NCBI RefSeq assembly: GCF_900187135.1
Contig: NZ_LT906443.1
Coordinates: forward strand, 558,001-622,000
Direction of reading: 5' to 3'
DNA length: 64,000 nt
DNA from: Corynebacterium ulcerans
GTDB lineage: Bacteria > Actinomycetota > Actinomycetes > Mycobacteriales > Mycobacteriaceae
Below the pieces are notes generated by a model that searched no databases, was not told the origin of the DNA, and saw only the letters and a list, made by a program, of their open reading frames with translations. Positions 18,609 through 29,125 of the stretch are shown piece by piece (positions within the stretch are counted from its first letter, which is position 1; each line of letters starts with the position of its first letter). The position numbers were made by a program, and so were the translations under genes.

Positions 18609-20075
18609 TTACACTTCGCGCACGATCTGATGATCGCGTCGAGTAACCGGATCTGAGCCATCCCAGCACTCTACATTTTTCAGCTCGGGGAGCATATCGC
18701 GGTGGAAAACAGGATCAAGGCCTTTTGCTTTTTGCTGGTTGTAATTCTTCAACAGCTTCACAGCAACTCCGCCCAGCGGAACAATAGCAATCAAGTTGAT
18801 CACGACCATTGTCGCAGCAAAGGTATCACCCAAAGCCCAAACCAACGGCAGCGGGCCGATGGCTCCGCCGAACACACACGCCATCACGATGATGCGGAAA
18901 GTAGTCATCACAACTTTGGAGTTTGTGAAGTACTCAATGTTGGACTGTGCCAAGAAGGTATTACCAATCACCGAGGAAAATGCGAGGAAGAACAGGATAA
19001 CGGTGACAAAGTGTGTGCCCCATGCACCGACCTCGCCGGCGAGAGCCGACTGCGTCAAGGTAGCGCCTTGAACGTTGTCGCCAAAAGTCGGGTTGCTCAG
19101 CAAAATAATGAAAGCGGTAATTGAACACACCAAAATCGTGTCAAAATACACGCCCAGTGTCTGCACCAGGCCCTGCTTCACCGGGTGGGAGACGTTGGCT
19201 GTTCCTGCAGCGTTCGGCGCGGAACCTTGACCGGCCTCGTTAGAGAACAAGCCACGACGCATACCGTTCATAAACGCAGCGCCCACTGTGGCACCTGCGA
19301 TCTCTTTGAATCCCAAAGCATGTTCCAAGATGCTGGCAAACATCCCAGGGATTTTTTCCATGTTGAGCAGCAAAACAAGGATACCGATAGCCAGATAAGC
19401 CAATGCCATAACTGGAACGATTATCTGGGTAAAGTTTGCAATCCTGTGAACGCCACCAAAGATAATCACGCCAGTCACAGCCGCTAGGATCAACCCCACG
19501 ATGACTTTAAAAGTCATCGTTGACGAGTCGAAAGAAGCGCCAGTCGCCTCGACGATAGAGTTTGCCTGGATCGAGTTGTAGACAAACCCGTAAGTAACCG
19601 TGATGGCTACGCCAAAGATAACTGCCAGCCACCGCGCATTCATACCTCGGGTCATGTAATACGCCGGGCCACCGCGGTACGTGCCATCTGCAGTCTTTGT
19701 CTTCCACAGTTGCGCCAGAGTCGATTCCACAAAGGCAGTTGCACCGCCTAGAAGCGCGATCATCCACATCCAAAAAACGGCGCCGGGGCCGCCCAGCGTG
19801 ATTGCTACGGCAACTCCGGCGACGTTTCCGGTTCCTACGCGGGAAGCGGCAGAGATGGTGAAAGCTTTGAACGCAGAAATACCTTGTTCATCTGTGCGGG
19901 ACTCAGGTGTGTCTTGTTTTTCCGCAACTGCTCGGAACATATCTGGAATCATTCGAATCTGAACGACCAGTGTACGAACAGCGAAGTAGACTCCTGCGGC
20001 AATGAGAAGGAAGGGGATGATCTTCCAGTAATTGTCATTGATGACGTCAGTGACAAACGTCTGCACACTTTCCAT
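18609..20075 (-). CDS. alanine/glycine:cation symporter (AGCS family)
   Basis: Sodium- or proton-coupled uptake of alanine or glycine across the cytoplasmic membrane. The 488-residue protein has about ten hydrophobic segments. It also has the family landmarks SRVGTGNVAGVAVAITLGGPG near residue 77 and GLFSNEAGQGSAPNAAGTAN near 275, followed by NTFLAQSNIEYF. The C-terminal tail is hydrophilic. It is monocistronic in appearance: an inverted repeat lies upstream (20185-20210) and a terminator follows. An alanine dehydrogenase gene lies 4 kb away, but nothing shows a regulatory link. Start ATG 20075. Confidence 0.92.
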   Translation of the reverse strand: MESVQTFVTDVINDNYWKIIPFLLIAAGVYFAVRTLVVQIRMIPDMFRAVAEKQDTPESRTDEQGISAFKAFTISAASRVGTGNVAGVAVAITLGGPGAVFWMWMIALLGGATAFVESTLAQLWKTKTADGTYRGGPAYYMTRGMNARWLAVIFGVAITVTYGFVYNSIQANSIVEATGASFDSSTMTFKVIVGLILAAVTGVIIFGGVHRIANFTQIIVPVMALAYLAIGILVLLLNMEKIPGMFASILEHALGFKEIAGATVGAAFMNGMRRGLFSNEAGQGSAPNAAGTANVSHPVKQGLVQTLGVYFDTILVCSITAFIILLSNPTFGDNVQGATLTQSALAGEVGAWGTHFVTVILFFLAFSSVIGNTFLAQSNIEYFTNSKVVMTTFRIIVMACVFGGAIGPLPLVWALGDTFAATMVVINLIAIVPLGGVAVKLLKNYNQQKAKGLDPVFHRDMLPELKNVECWDGSDPVTRRDHQIVREV

Positions 20076-20184
20076 GTGGCGAATCGTACCGGCAGTGACT
20101 TAATCTCACGTAATCCTAACGTGTGAGGCACGGCATCCTTAACCCCCATTCCCCATGAAGTTAATAAAGAAATAAGAGATAGCC

Positions 20185-20210
20185 ACGGTATTCTCCTTGG
20201 AAAATACCGT
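20185..20210. repeat. inverted repeat between mutM and the AGCS gene
   Basis: ACGGTATT (20185-20192) pairs with AATACCGT (20203-20210) across 10 bases. TTTTTC follows on the plus strand only. It lies 110 bases upstream of the symporter start and 137 past the mutM stop. It could end mutM transcripts or be an operator for the symporter; the T-run on the wrong strand argues against a simple mutM terminator. Confidence 0.5.
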
Positions 20211-20346
20211 TTTTCTCGCTAACCCACTACGAATTTTCACATTCGGTAAGAATGAGCTAAGTTCCCCACGATCCCCTGTTTCCCTTCAAATAAACTCCAT
20301 ATTTTCGGCTAACCAACCAAAAATATTGCGCTGTTTATGAGAGTAG

Positions 20347-21204
20347 TTACTGCAACCGCTGACATTGTGGACAAAAGTGACTTGATCTGTTGGAGAATTT
20401 TTCCCGCATCACCGCACAACCGCAGCGCCCGCAAGGTCTTCCTTCTTGCCCATACGCATGCAAAGAAACGTCAAAATAGCCAGACTCCCCATTTACATTG
20501 ACGTATAGCGAATCAAAACTCGTTCCACCCTGCAATAGGGCTTTATTCATCACTATTTGTCCCTCGCGCAGAAGCGAGTGAATCGCGCTCAGGGAAAGCC
20601 GATGTGCTTTCTGCCTAGGATGTATTTGCGCAGACCACAGCATTTCATCTGCATATATATTGCCGATTCCCGCAACGATTTCTTGATTAAGAAGCAGTTT
20701 TTTAATCTCTACATGCTTGGATTTTATCAATCGCACTGTTGCCATAAGATCTTGCGCGGGTTCCAATAGATCGGCCGCTATATGGGCCATTGGTTCGGGA
20801 ACTAATCGATTATGGGCATAGGTCAACTCAGCAAGTCGCCAGTAGCCAAACGTGCGCTGATCTACAAACCATAATTCCCCTCGTGCCTCTTCATCGCTCA
20901 GGGAACAACGAATCCGGGTATGGGGATGCGAGTGAGCGTTGGCATGCTTAATAAGCATCTGCCCACTCATGCCCAGGTGCACCATGAGCGCGCAGGAGTC
21001 ATCTAAAATGAACCACAAAAACTTCCCACGCCGATGCACCGAGGAAAGCGACCGCCCGCGTAGCCGCGCCTCAATCTCCTGTGCGCCACCTTCTGTATAG
21101 CGGACAGCACGCGGATGAGAGACTGTTATCGACGTCAAAGTCTTCCCAACAGCGTGGCATTCCAGGCCTCGACGAACAACCTCTACCTCTGGCAACTCAG
21201 GCAC
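20347..21204 (-). CDS. mutM: formamidopyrimidine-DNA glycosylase
   Basis: Base-excision repair enzyme that removes 8-oxoguanine and formamidopyrimidines. The N-terminus MPELPEVEVVRRGL supplies the catalytic Pro2/Glu3. RRGKFLWF contains the conserved lysine, and GIGNIYADEMLW is the helix-two-turn-helix. The C-terminal zinc finger has four cysteines (CGRC and CPQC, 16 residues apart). The 285-residue product is full length and starts at GTG 21204. It lies 23 bases downstream of rnc, in the rnc-mutM order shared with mycobacteria. Confidence 0.96.
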   Translation of the reverse strand: MPELPEVEVVRRGLECHAVGKTLTSITVSHPRAVRYTEGGAQEIEARLRGRSLSSVHRRGKFLWFILDDSCALMVHLGMSGQMLIKHANAHSHPHTRIRCSLSDEEARGELWFVDQRTFGYWRLAELTYAHNRLVPEPMAHIAADLLEPAQDLMATVRLIKSKHVEIKKLLLNQEIVAGIGNIYADEMLWSAQIHPRQKAHRLSLSAIHSLLREGQIVMNKALLQGGTSFDSLYVNVNGESGYFDVSLHAYGQEGRPCGRCGCAVMREKFSNRSSHFCPQCQRLQ

Positions 21205-21227
21205 TACACGATCCCCATTTTAAGGAT

Positions 21228-21977
21228 TTAAGAAAACGTGGGGTTTTCTTGAAGAAAGACAACCGCTTTATGCGCTGCCGCCTGCTCTGCAAGCTTCTTG
21301 TTTGGCCCTACGCCCTCTCCCAAAGCGGTAGTACCTACGGTCACTACAGCAGTAAAAGTCTGGCTATGCTCTGGTCCCGTAGAAGAAGCTTCATATACCG
21401 GTACCGGAAGTTTACGCTCAGCAGCACGCTCCTGAAGGGTGGTTTTCCAGTCTTGGTGCATGCCGACTGCACTAGCAGTATCAATCTTCTTTTGGAAAAG
21501 TCGTAAAACTGTGGCTCGAGCAGCTTCAAACCCGTGTGCTAAGTAGATTGCTCCCAAGAGCGCTTCAGTGGTATCTGCAAGAATCGATTCCTTGTCCCTA
21601 CCATTAGTCATCAGCTCCCCTTTGCCTAGCAAAATGAAGCTACCGAGCTTAATCTCACGCGCAATATCAGCAAGACCATAACGGCTTACGATGCTCGCGC
21701 GCATCTTGGAAATATCGCTTTCCGCTCTCGATGGGTACTGTTCATACAATTTACCGGCAACGGATAATCCCAAAACGGCATCGCCAAGGAACTCTAGGCG
21801 CTCGTTATTAGGAAGGCTACCGTTTTCATTAGCAAAAGAACGGTGCGTCAGTGCCAGCATTAACAGGTTTTCAGGGATATCAATCCCTAAAGCCTCAATC
21901 AACGACGCATAATTAATACGGTCGAAGGCTTCCTGCAAAGCGTCAAACCCGGTTGCACGCTGCTTTTTTCTACTCAC
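21228..21977 (-). CDS. rnc: ribonuclease III
   Basis: Double-strand-specific endoribonuclease that processes rRNA precursors and some mRNAs. The catalytic signature NERLEFLGDAVLGL lies at residues 59-72. The second acidic cluster is DTTEALLGAIYLAHG near residue 134. The C-terminal double-stranded-RNA-binding domain ends GPNKKLAEQAAAHKAVVFL. The product is 249 residues. The GTG start at 21977 overlaps the stop of the DUF177 gene (GTGA), indicating translational coupling. Confidence 0.96.
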   Translation of the reverse strand: MSRKKQRATGFDALQEAFDRINYASLIEALGIDIPENLLMLALTHRSFANENGSLPNNERLEFLGDAVLGLSVAGKLYEQYPSRAESDISKMRASIVSRYGLADIAREIKLGSFILLGKGELMTNGRDKESILADTTEALLGAIYLAHGFEAARATVLRLFQKKIDTASAVGMHQDWKTTLQERAAERKLPVPVYEASSTGPEHSQTFTAVVTVGTTALGEGVGPNKKLAEQAAAHKAVVFLQENPTFS

Positions 21978-22504
21978 AGGAATTTCTCCAATCCAGCCCA
22001 GCGCGGATCAGTTCGATCCTGTTCTTCCCCGGACACGCCATCAGGTGCTGGAACATCGGATTCGGAATCATCGCAGCCGGTTTCGCATACCGGGTTAAAC
22101 GGTAAGTTCATACCGGCTTCATCGATAACAACTTGGAGGAGATCTATCGAGTCGCCAACAATCTTTGACACATCATCCTCCCCCTCATTGTCCTCCCCTT
22201 GGATGAAATCATCCGTTGCCGCGAAAACTTCACGTACATGAAATTCTGCGTCCGGAGTGAGCAGCTTCAAGCAGCGTGCGCATTCCCCCTTCAGCTCCGC
22301 ACGAATGGTAGCTTCTGCCATAACGGCATCTCCCAGCGGAACAAGAGTTGCATCAACTTGGACCGGGCCGCCTTCTGGAATCCCAATCATTGCGGGACCA
22401 ATGCGAACAGGACTAGGTCCGGTCTGTGTAAAGGTTTCAGGCATAGCGGAGCCCCGCAACAGCGAGGACACGTTAAAAATAAAAGGAGAAGAATCGTTCA
22501 TCAT
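21974..22504 (-). CDS. DUF177 / YceD family protein
   Basis: The family is linked to 23S rRNA or large-subunit metabolism in bacteria and plastids; the exact role is not settled. The 176-residue product shows the hallmark cysteine groups: GECARCLKLL near residue 78 and the C-terminal PVCETGCDD. In many bacteria rpmF (L32) follows this gene. Here rnc follows directly with a 4-base overlap, as in mycobacteria. Start ATG 22504 (MMNDSSPFIFNV). Confidence 0.9.
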   Translation of the reverse strand: MMNDSSPFIFNVSSLLRGSAMPETFTQTGPSPVRIGPAMIGIPEGGPVQVDATLVPLGDAVMAEATIRAELKGECARCLKLLTPDAEFHVREVFAATDDFIQGEDNEGEDDVSKIVGDSIDLLQVVIDEAGMNLPFNPVCETGCDDSESDVPAPDGVSGEEQDRTDPRWAGLEKFL

Positions 22505-22563
22505 CGTCCCTTAAGTGTACTCGCTAGCACTGCTAGCGAGTATTTGCGTACCGTGAAAAGACC

Positions 22564-23298
22564 CTAGCCCTCGTATCCGCCGCGTGCTGACGGCATGGTC
22601 GTTGCACCGCCAGAGGCTCCTGCACCTCTACGCAAAGCCGCACGATCACGAGAGATAGTACGAAGTGTTGCGGAGAGCGAATCTTCAAACTCGGACAATT
22701 TGTTCTCCACAAATGCATCGCATTCTTGGCGCAGACGGTTCGAGTCAGCATGAGCCGCGTCAACAACTCGATGAGCCTCTTCGTTCGCACGACGCACCAC
22801 TTCAGCTTCACTAACCAGCCTATGCTGTTCCGCCAGCCCCTCATCCACACTGCGTTGGTACTGCTCGTTACCACTTGCGACGATGCGTTCGGCTTCATTC
22901 TGCGCCCGGTTAACAGTGTCATCGGCTTCTCGACGCGCACTGTTAACCATGTGATCAGCGTCGTCTTGCGCTTTAGCCACTGTGGCATGGGCACGGTTTT
23001 CTGCGTCCGTAAGCATTGTGTCCGACTCTTGACGAGCACGTTCCATAATGCTTGTGGCCTCACGATCCGCTGAAGAAACCGTTTCGTGTGCTCGTTCCTC
23101 AGCACCACGAATAATTTCATCACGTTGGTCGAGAACATCTTGCGCATCATCAACTTCAACCGGCAACGCATTGCGTAGGTCGTCGAGAAGCGCCAGCATC
23201 TCATTACGAGGAACCATGCAGTTAGACGTCATTGGAACGCCATATGCCTGCTCTACAGTCTGGACAAGTTCATCAAGGCATTCGAATACGCGATACAT
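22564..23298 (-). CDS. sepIVA: DivIVA-like septation protein
   Basis: Coiled-coil cell-division factor related to mycobacterial SepIVA (Rv2927c). The 244-residue product opens MYRVFECLDELVQTVEQAYGVPM, almost the same as I recall for the mycobacterial protein, and has DDAQDVLDQRDEIIRGAEERA. A long coiled coil with repeated Ala-Glu-Arg heptads follows to about residue 200, then LRQECDAFVENKLSEFE. The Gly-rich tail is disordered. It heads the sepIVA-DUF177-rnc-mutM series. The assignment comes from sequence resemblance and synteny. Confidence 0.88.
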   Translation of the reverse strand: MYRVFECLDELVQTVEQAYGVPMTSNCMVPRNEMLALLDDLRNALPVEVDDAQDVLDQRDEIIRGAEERAHETVSSADREATSIMERARQESDTMLTDAENRAHATVAKAQDDADHMVNSARREADDTVNRAQNEAERIVASGNEQYQRSVDEGLAEQHRLVSEAEVVRRANEEAHRVVDAAHADSNRLRQECDAFVENKLSEFEDSLSATLRTISRDRAALRRGAGASGGATTMPSARGGYEG

Positions 23299-23692
23299 GC
23301 CTCAAGGGTACTTCCCAGCACACAGCCTTTTCCATTCTTAGCGCTAAATTATTTCCTCCAACCCATGGGAACTGGGCTTTTACTTATAAGTCTCCCCCAA
23401 AAATATCGTCACAGAGGTACTTTTACGCCACAAAAGAGGGCAATATTCACATGTGAGCATGCTTTAAAAGCACTCCAACACTAATCGACACTTTTCTTAT
23501 TGTGTACAATCTTTTGTACTTAGCACGCGCTTTCAAGCCTTATCATCAGGACCCCTGCACGACTTTTTCAATACAGCTTTCTTTTCTCAACACTGAGTGT
23601 CTCAGACAATAATCGACCCTCACCTAGAAAACTGGAATGAAACATCTTTCACGTAACCGCGTGCAATCCCCCTATCTCCATAAAGGACCCCC
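23299..23692. other. intergenic region with a small palindrome
   Basis: These 394 bases separate the divergent sepIVA and reductase-like genes and must hold both promoters. A perfect palindrome, GTACAA-TCTT-TTGTAC (23504-23519), lies 174 bases before the plus-strand gene and is a candidate operator. No open frame in the stretch looks real. Confidence 0.5.
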
Positions 23693-24259
23693 ATGACCCG
23701 TAAACTTGTGACAACACTTTTCTATTCTGTCGATGGTCGCGCCACCCGACCCGACACATTCCAATTCGATGCTTTTGACCAGGAATTAGCACAGCTCATG
23801 ACCGAAAGCATCGGACGTATCGACGACGCGATTCTTGGACGTAACAGCTACAACGAATGGTCAGCCTATTGGCCTGCTGTTACCGAAGGGCCTGACGCCG
23901 GCTTCGCTGACTTTATTAATTCCACACCAAAGCATGTGGCCAGCACATCATTGCAGACTCAAGACATTACGTGGTCCAATGCACGGCTTATCGACGATGA
24001 GCTCATCACCTACATTCGCAACCTCAAGGAACAGCCTGGACGCGATATTGCAATCCAAGGTTCGCTCTCCATAGTCCGCCAGTGCGTGGAGGCTGGCATC
24101 GTGGATGAAATCACGCTCATTATGCATCCGGTGATCGTTGGTACCGGCCCCACGCTTTTTGAAGGTCTCCCACTCACCCGGCTACAGCTCATTTCAGCGT
24201 CCACAACATCCAAAGGAAATGTTGTAGCCACATACGGTCCACGCTCAGAAGCTGTATAA
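23693..24259 (+). CDS. RibD-C / dihydrofolate-reductase-like protein
   Basis: Single-domain member of the RibD C-terminal (DHFR-fold) family, a group of mostly uncharacterised NADPH-dependent reductases. The 188-residue product shows LVTTLFYSVDGR, DDAILGRNSYNEWSAYW near residue 43, and the nucleotide-binding GRDIAIQGSLSIVRQCVEAGIVDEI from about residue 120, then MHPVIVGTGPTLFEG. Its substrate is unknown, and it lacks the specific features of a true folate enzyme. AAAGGA lies 6 bases upstream of the ATG. A hairpin follows the gene. Confidence 0.85.
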   Translation: MTRKLVTTLFYSVDGRATRPDTFQFDAFDQELAQLMTESIGRIDDAILGRNSYNEWSAYWPAVTEGPDAGFADFINSTPKHVASTSLQTQDITWSNARLIDDELITYIRNLKEQPGRDIAIQGSLSIVRQCVEAGIVDEITLIMHPVIVGTGPTLFEGLPLTRLQLISASTTSKGNVVATYGPRSEAV

Positions 24260-24278
24260 AACCACGCTGCATATGTAA

Positions 24279-24303
24279 GTGGGAGAGCCTACCCCTCTCC
24301 CAC
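24279..24303. terminator. hairpin between convergent reductase-like gene and ald
   Basis: Perfect 9-bp arms GTGGGAGAG / CTCTCCCAC with a 7-base loop lie between convergent stops. There is no clear T-run, so efficiency is uncertain. Confidence 0.65.
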
Positions 24304-24305
24304 AC

Positions 24306-25418
24306 TCATGAGGACAAGAGAGAGTCTGGAGTTACAGACTCCAGCCCTAGTGCTTCTCCCACCGCCGCGTTGGTTAGTTTTCCTTCCGCAGTATTAAGCC
24401 CTGCCGCAAAGTGCGGATCATCAGCCATGGCCTTGCGCCAGCCCTTATCCGCAAGAGAAAGCAGGAAAGGAAGTGTCGCATTAGTCAGTGCAGCGGTAGA
24501 GGTCACTGGCACTGCACCAGGCATGTTTGTTACACAGTAGAAGACTTTCCCATCAACAATAAACGTTGGGTCGTCGTGTGTTGTGGGATGCGAATCAGCA
24601 AAACAGCCACCCTGGTCAATAGCTATATCCACGAGTACAGCCCCCTCGCGCATGGACAGCACGTGCTCATGAGTAACAAGTTTTGGCGCGGCAGCACCAG
24701 GAATCAAGACAGAACCGATCACCAGGTCAGCATCCGCAACTGCATGCGCAATGTTATAAGCATTGCTTGCCATAGTGATAAGACGAGGACCGTACTGCGC
24801 TGAGAGATCACGGAGCCGATCCAGGTTGACGTCGAGAAGCGTCACTTGAGCGCCCAATCCCACAGCGATTCGAGCGGCAGACTCCCCTACAACCCCGCCG
24901 CCAATGATGGTCACTTTGCCCGGCGCGGTCCCCGGCACACCAGACAACAAAACCCCTGCTCCATGTTGCGTACGCATAAGATGATACGCCCCTACCTGGG
25001 CAGCAAGACGTCCCGCAACCTCGCTCATGGGGGCTAGGAGCGGCAGTCCTTGGTCACCAGTAACTGTCTCATACGCTATAGCAGTCACCCCGGCTTCCAT
25101 AAGTGCTTTGGCAGCTTCAGGGTCAGCAGCCAAATGCAGGTAAGTAAACAGAATCTGCCCTTGTTTAAAGTAACCATATTCCTCAGAAAGTGGCTCTTTT
25201 ACTTTGATCACTACGTCCGCCGACCATGCTTCTGCGGCATCACTTGCAATCCGAGCGCCAGCTTTTACGTACGCAGAGTCTTCAATACCAGAAGCAATTC
25301 CTGCGCCAGTTTGAACCAGCACATCATGCCCACGTTTTACGAGTTCAACTACGCCAGCGGGAGTCAGTGCAACACGAGATTCATTGTTTTTAATCTCAGT
25401 CGGGCAGCCGATAAGCAT
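24306..25418 (-). CDS. ald: alanine dehydrogenase
   Basis: Interconverts L-alanine and pyruvate plus ammonia with NAD(H). The 370-residue product is full length. It opens [22 protein letters not shown], has substrate-site [13 protein letters not shown] with the catalytic lysine, LHLAADPE, the NAD-binding glycines [18 protein letters not shown], and [14 protein letters not shown] near residue 240. It lies divergently placed against nothing: gdhA upstream is on the same strand but has its own terminator, so ald is a separate unit. Two identical 12-base repeats precede it. Confidence 0.95.
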   Translation of the reverse strand: MLIGCPTEIKNNESRVALTPAGVVELVKRGHDVLVQTGAGIASGIEDSAYVKAGARIASDAAEAWSADVVIKVKEPLSEEYGYFKQGQILFTYLHLAADPEAAKALMEAGVTAIAYETVTGDQGLPLLAPMSEVAGRLAAQVGAYHLMRTQHGAGVLLSGVPGTAPGKVTIIGGGVVGESAARIAVGLGAQVTLLDVNLDRLRDLSAQYGPRLITMASNAYNIAHAVADADLVIGSVLIPGAAAPKLVTHEHVLSMREGAVLVDIAIDQGGCFADSHPTTHDDPTFIVDGKVFYCVTNMPGAVPVTSTAALTNATLPFLLSLADKGWRKAMADDPHFAAGLNTAEGKLTNAAVGEALGLESVTPDSLLSS

Positions 25419-25436
25419 GATCTGTTCCTTTCTCTG

Positions 25437-25482
25437 GGACCATTGTGCGAACCAATGTAAGGACCTGTGAGGACCATTGTGC
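25437..25482 (-). promoter_or_regulatory. paired 12-base direct repeats upstream of ald
   Basis: GCACAATGGTCC (minus strand) occurs at 25448-25437 and again at 25482-25471, 34 bases apart, about three helical turns. A partial third copy lies at 25461. The repeats are 19-64 bases before the ald start. They are placed like binding sites for a regulator such as the AldR/Lrp type known for ald in mycobacteria; this link is inference. Confidence 0.45.
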
Positions 25483-25586
25483 CCCCAGTGTAGGGTTATT
25501 TGTGGCTGACGTCACTACTTTTAAAGATATTGACGTGCAACAACCTCTCATATTTCCAACGCACTCAGCACTTTAAGCAAAAGAAA

Positions 25587-25622
25587 AACGTGAAACCGCT
25601 GTAGAGACAGCAATTTCACGTT
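25587..25622 (-). terminator. terminator after gdhA
   Basis: AACGTGAAA and TTTCACGTT pair, with an inner GCTGT/ACAGC stem. On the minus strand the hairpin is followed by a T-rich tract (TTTTCTTTTGC). It lies 19 bases past the gdhA stop. Confidence 0.85.
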
Positions 25623-25640
25623 AAGAGACGATGATGAGTT

Positions 25641-27493
<1,853 letters not shown>

Positions 27494-28693
27494 ATGCGCG
27501 AAGTGACCGTGGAGAATGTGCTGCCATGTGACCTTGCAGATCTACAACAAGGGCCACGCCAACCCCTCAATATTGTGATCGCTCCCGATTCTTTTAAAGG
27601 AACCGCTACAGCCACAGAAGCGGCCCGCTATATCAGCGATGGAATCAACCAAGAACTCCAGCGCCTTAGCATTCCTCCAGAATCAGTCACTATCACGCTT
27701 GCCCCCATGGCAGACGGCGGAGAAGGCACGTCCTCCGTATTTAGCGGTGAAGAGATCACGCTCCCCACTACTGATGCCATCGGACGACTCACCGAGGCCA
27801 CCTACACATTTGATTCCGCATCACACACCGCATACATCGACGTCGCCGCAGCAAGTGGACTCGCAGCAGTAGCAGACCGCCTCAACCCTACTTTTGCAGA
27901 CACCTACGGAACCGGCGTACTCATAGCCGATGCACAAACACGTGGGGCAACACGCATCGTCCTAGGACTCGGAGGCACCGCAACGACTGATGGAGGCACT
28001 GGAATCCTAGTAGCACTAGGAGCCACCCCCATGGATAAGAACGGCTTAGCACTCAAGCAAGGAGGCGCAGCTCTTATCAACATAGATTCCCTCGACACAG
28101 CTCAGCTCAACATCCCAGCTGCCGCAATGGACTGGGTGCTATTAAGCGACGTCACCGCACCGGCTATCGGCCCTCACGGCGCAGCCGCTCAATTTGGCCC
28201 TCAAAAAGGAGCTTCTGAGAGCGAAATCGCCCAACTTGATGCAGGTATCGCACGGCTTTGTGAAGTCTCTGGCGTCGACCCCACTACCGTGAGCATGGGA
28301 GCAGCGGGAGCACTGGCAGTAGGCATCACATGGCTATCGGGGATAGTCCACGGAAATGCTGATCATGTGCGTATCCTTCCCGGAGCTCACGTCGTTGCCC
28401 AGTCGCTCGGTCTTGAATCTTTAGCACAACACGCGGACATCCTTATCACCGGCGAAGGAGCTTTCGATTCCCAGTCAACCAAGGGAAAAGTGGTAGGAAC
28501 AGTCCTCTCCTTCAAGGGAGACAACACCCTACCCGTTATCGTCGCTGGTAAATTCGCTGACGACGTACCACAAGGAGCACTTCCCATCCAGCTCGCGCCT
28601 CTCAACGAGGTCGCTTCCACTCAAGAGCAACTCACCCGCGCCGGCAGCGCAGTGCTGAGGTCTTACCTCAGAATTTCAAGCGACCACGGATAG
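27494..28693 (+). CDS. glycerate kinase
   Basis: Phosphorylates D-glycerate with ATP, feeding it into glycolysis. The 399-residue product belongs to the GlxK/GarK family: IVIAPDSFKGTATATEAA near residue 27, LAPMADGGEGTSSVF, VLGLGGTATTDGGTGIL and, near the end, ADILITGEGAFDSQSTKGK. About 25 residues precede the family's usual start, so a later start is possible. GGAGAAAGG sits directly before the chosen ATG. The last 31 bases overlap the convergent gene at 28663. No glyoxylate or glycerate pathway genes are nearby. Confidence 0.9.
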   Translation: MREVTVENVLPCDLADLQQGPRQPLNIVIAPDSFKGTATATEAARYISDGINQELQRLSIPPESVTITLAPMADGGEGTSSVFSGEEITLPTTDAIGRLTEATYTFDSASHTAYIDVAAASGLAAVADRLNPTFADTYGTGVLIADAQTRGATRIVLGLGGTATTDGGTGILVALGATPMDKNGLALKQGGAALINIDSLDTAQLNIPAAAMDWVLLSDVTAPAIGPHGAAAQFGPQKGASESEIAQLDAGIARLCEVSGVDPTTVSMGAAGALAVGITWLSGIVHGNADHVRILPGAHVVAQSLGLESLAQHADILITGEGAFDSQSTKGKVVGTVLSFKGDNTLPVIVAGKFADDVPQGALPIQLAPLNEVASTQEQLTRAGSAVLRSYLRISSDHG

Positions 28694-29094
28694 GGAGCGA
28701 GCTGTTCAAAGGCCTGCTCATCGTGGAGCGCCAGCGTGTCACGTGGAAGGTCCGCAGGCGGGGTAAAAAGACGCGAATACGTCATCGCTAGCTCATTGAG
28801 CGAGCCGTCTACCCCGCTTACATCGATAGAGAACCGCTGAACGGTCACATCATCTTCCGATGCTTCCACCACGTCATCCTCGTCATATTCCGATTCACTG
28901 TCCCTTTGTTCCCGCAAGATTTGCCGCAGCTGATCTTCCAATAATGGCTCAACAGGAGGATGCGGATCGTGCGTGACGTCCGCCGAAACAATCTTGCCGT
29001 CGCGAATAAGAAGCTCATTGAGTTTGCGCACGCGCTTGGTCATAGACGCTGCATTTTCACTATCTATCAGGCAATCAAACTGAATCGTAGGCAT
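28663..29094 (-). CDS. hypothetical acidic protein, 143 aa
   Basis: I do not recognise this protein. It is hydrophilic, with an acidic middle (residues about 60-85, SESEYDEDDVVEASEDD) and no signal peptide or membrane segment. The N-terminus MPTIQFDCLID followed by a basic helix resembles a small folded domain. It is divergent from the GalT-like gene (31 bases between starts), so the two may share a promoter region. Its end overlaps the glycerate kinase gene by 31 bases on the other strand. Confidence 0.7.
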   Translation of the reverse strand: MPTIQFDCLIDSENAASMTKRVRKLNELLIRDGKIVSADVTHDPHPPVEPLLEDQLRQILREQRDSESEYDEDDVVEASEDDVTVQRFSIDVSGVDGSLNELAMTYSRLFTPPADLPRDTLALHDEQAFEQLAPYPWSLEILR

Positions 29095-29125
29095 AGTGCC
29101 AGAGTAGCTAATATTCTAAAGAGCT

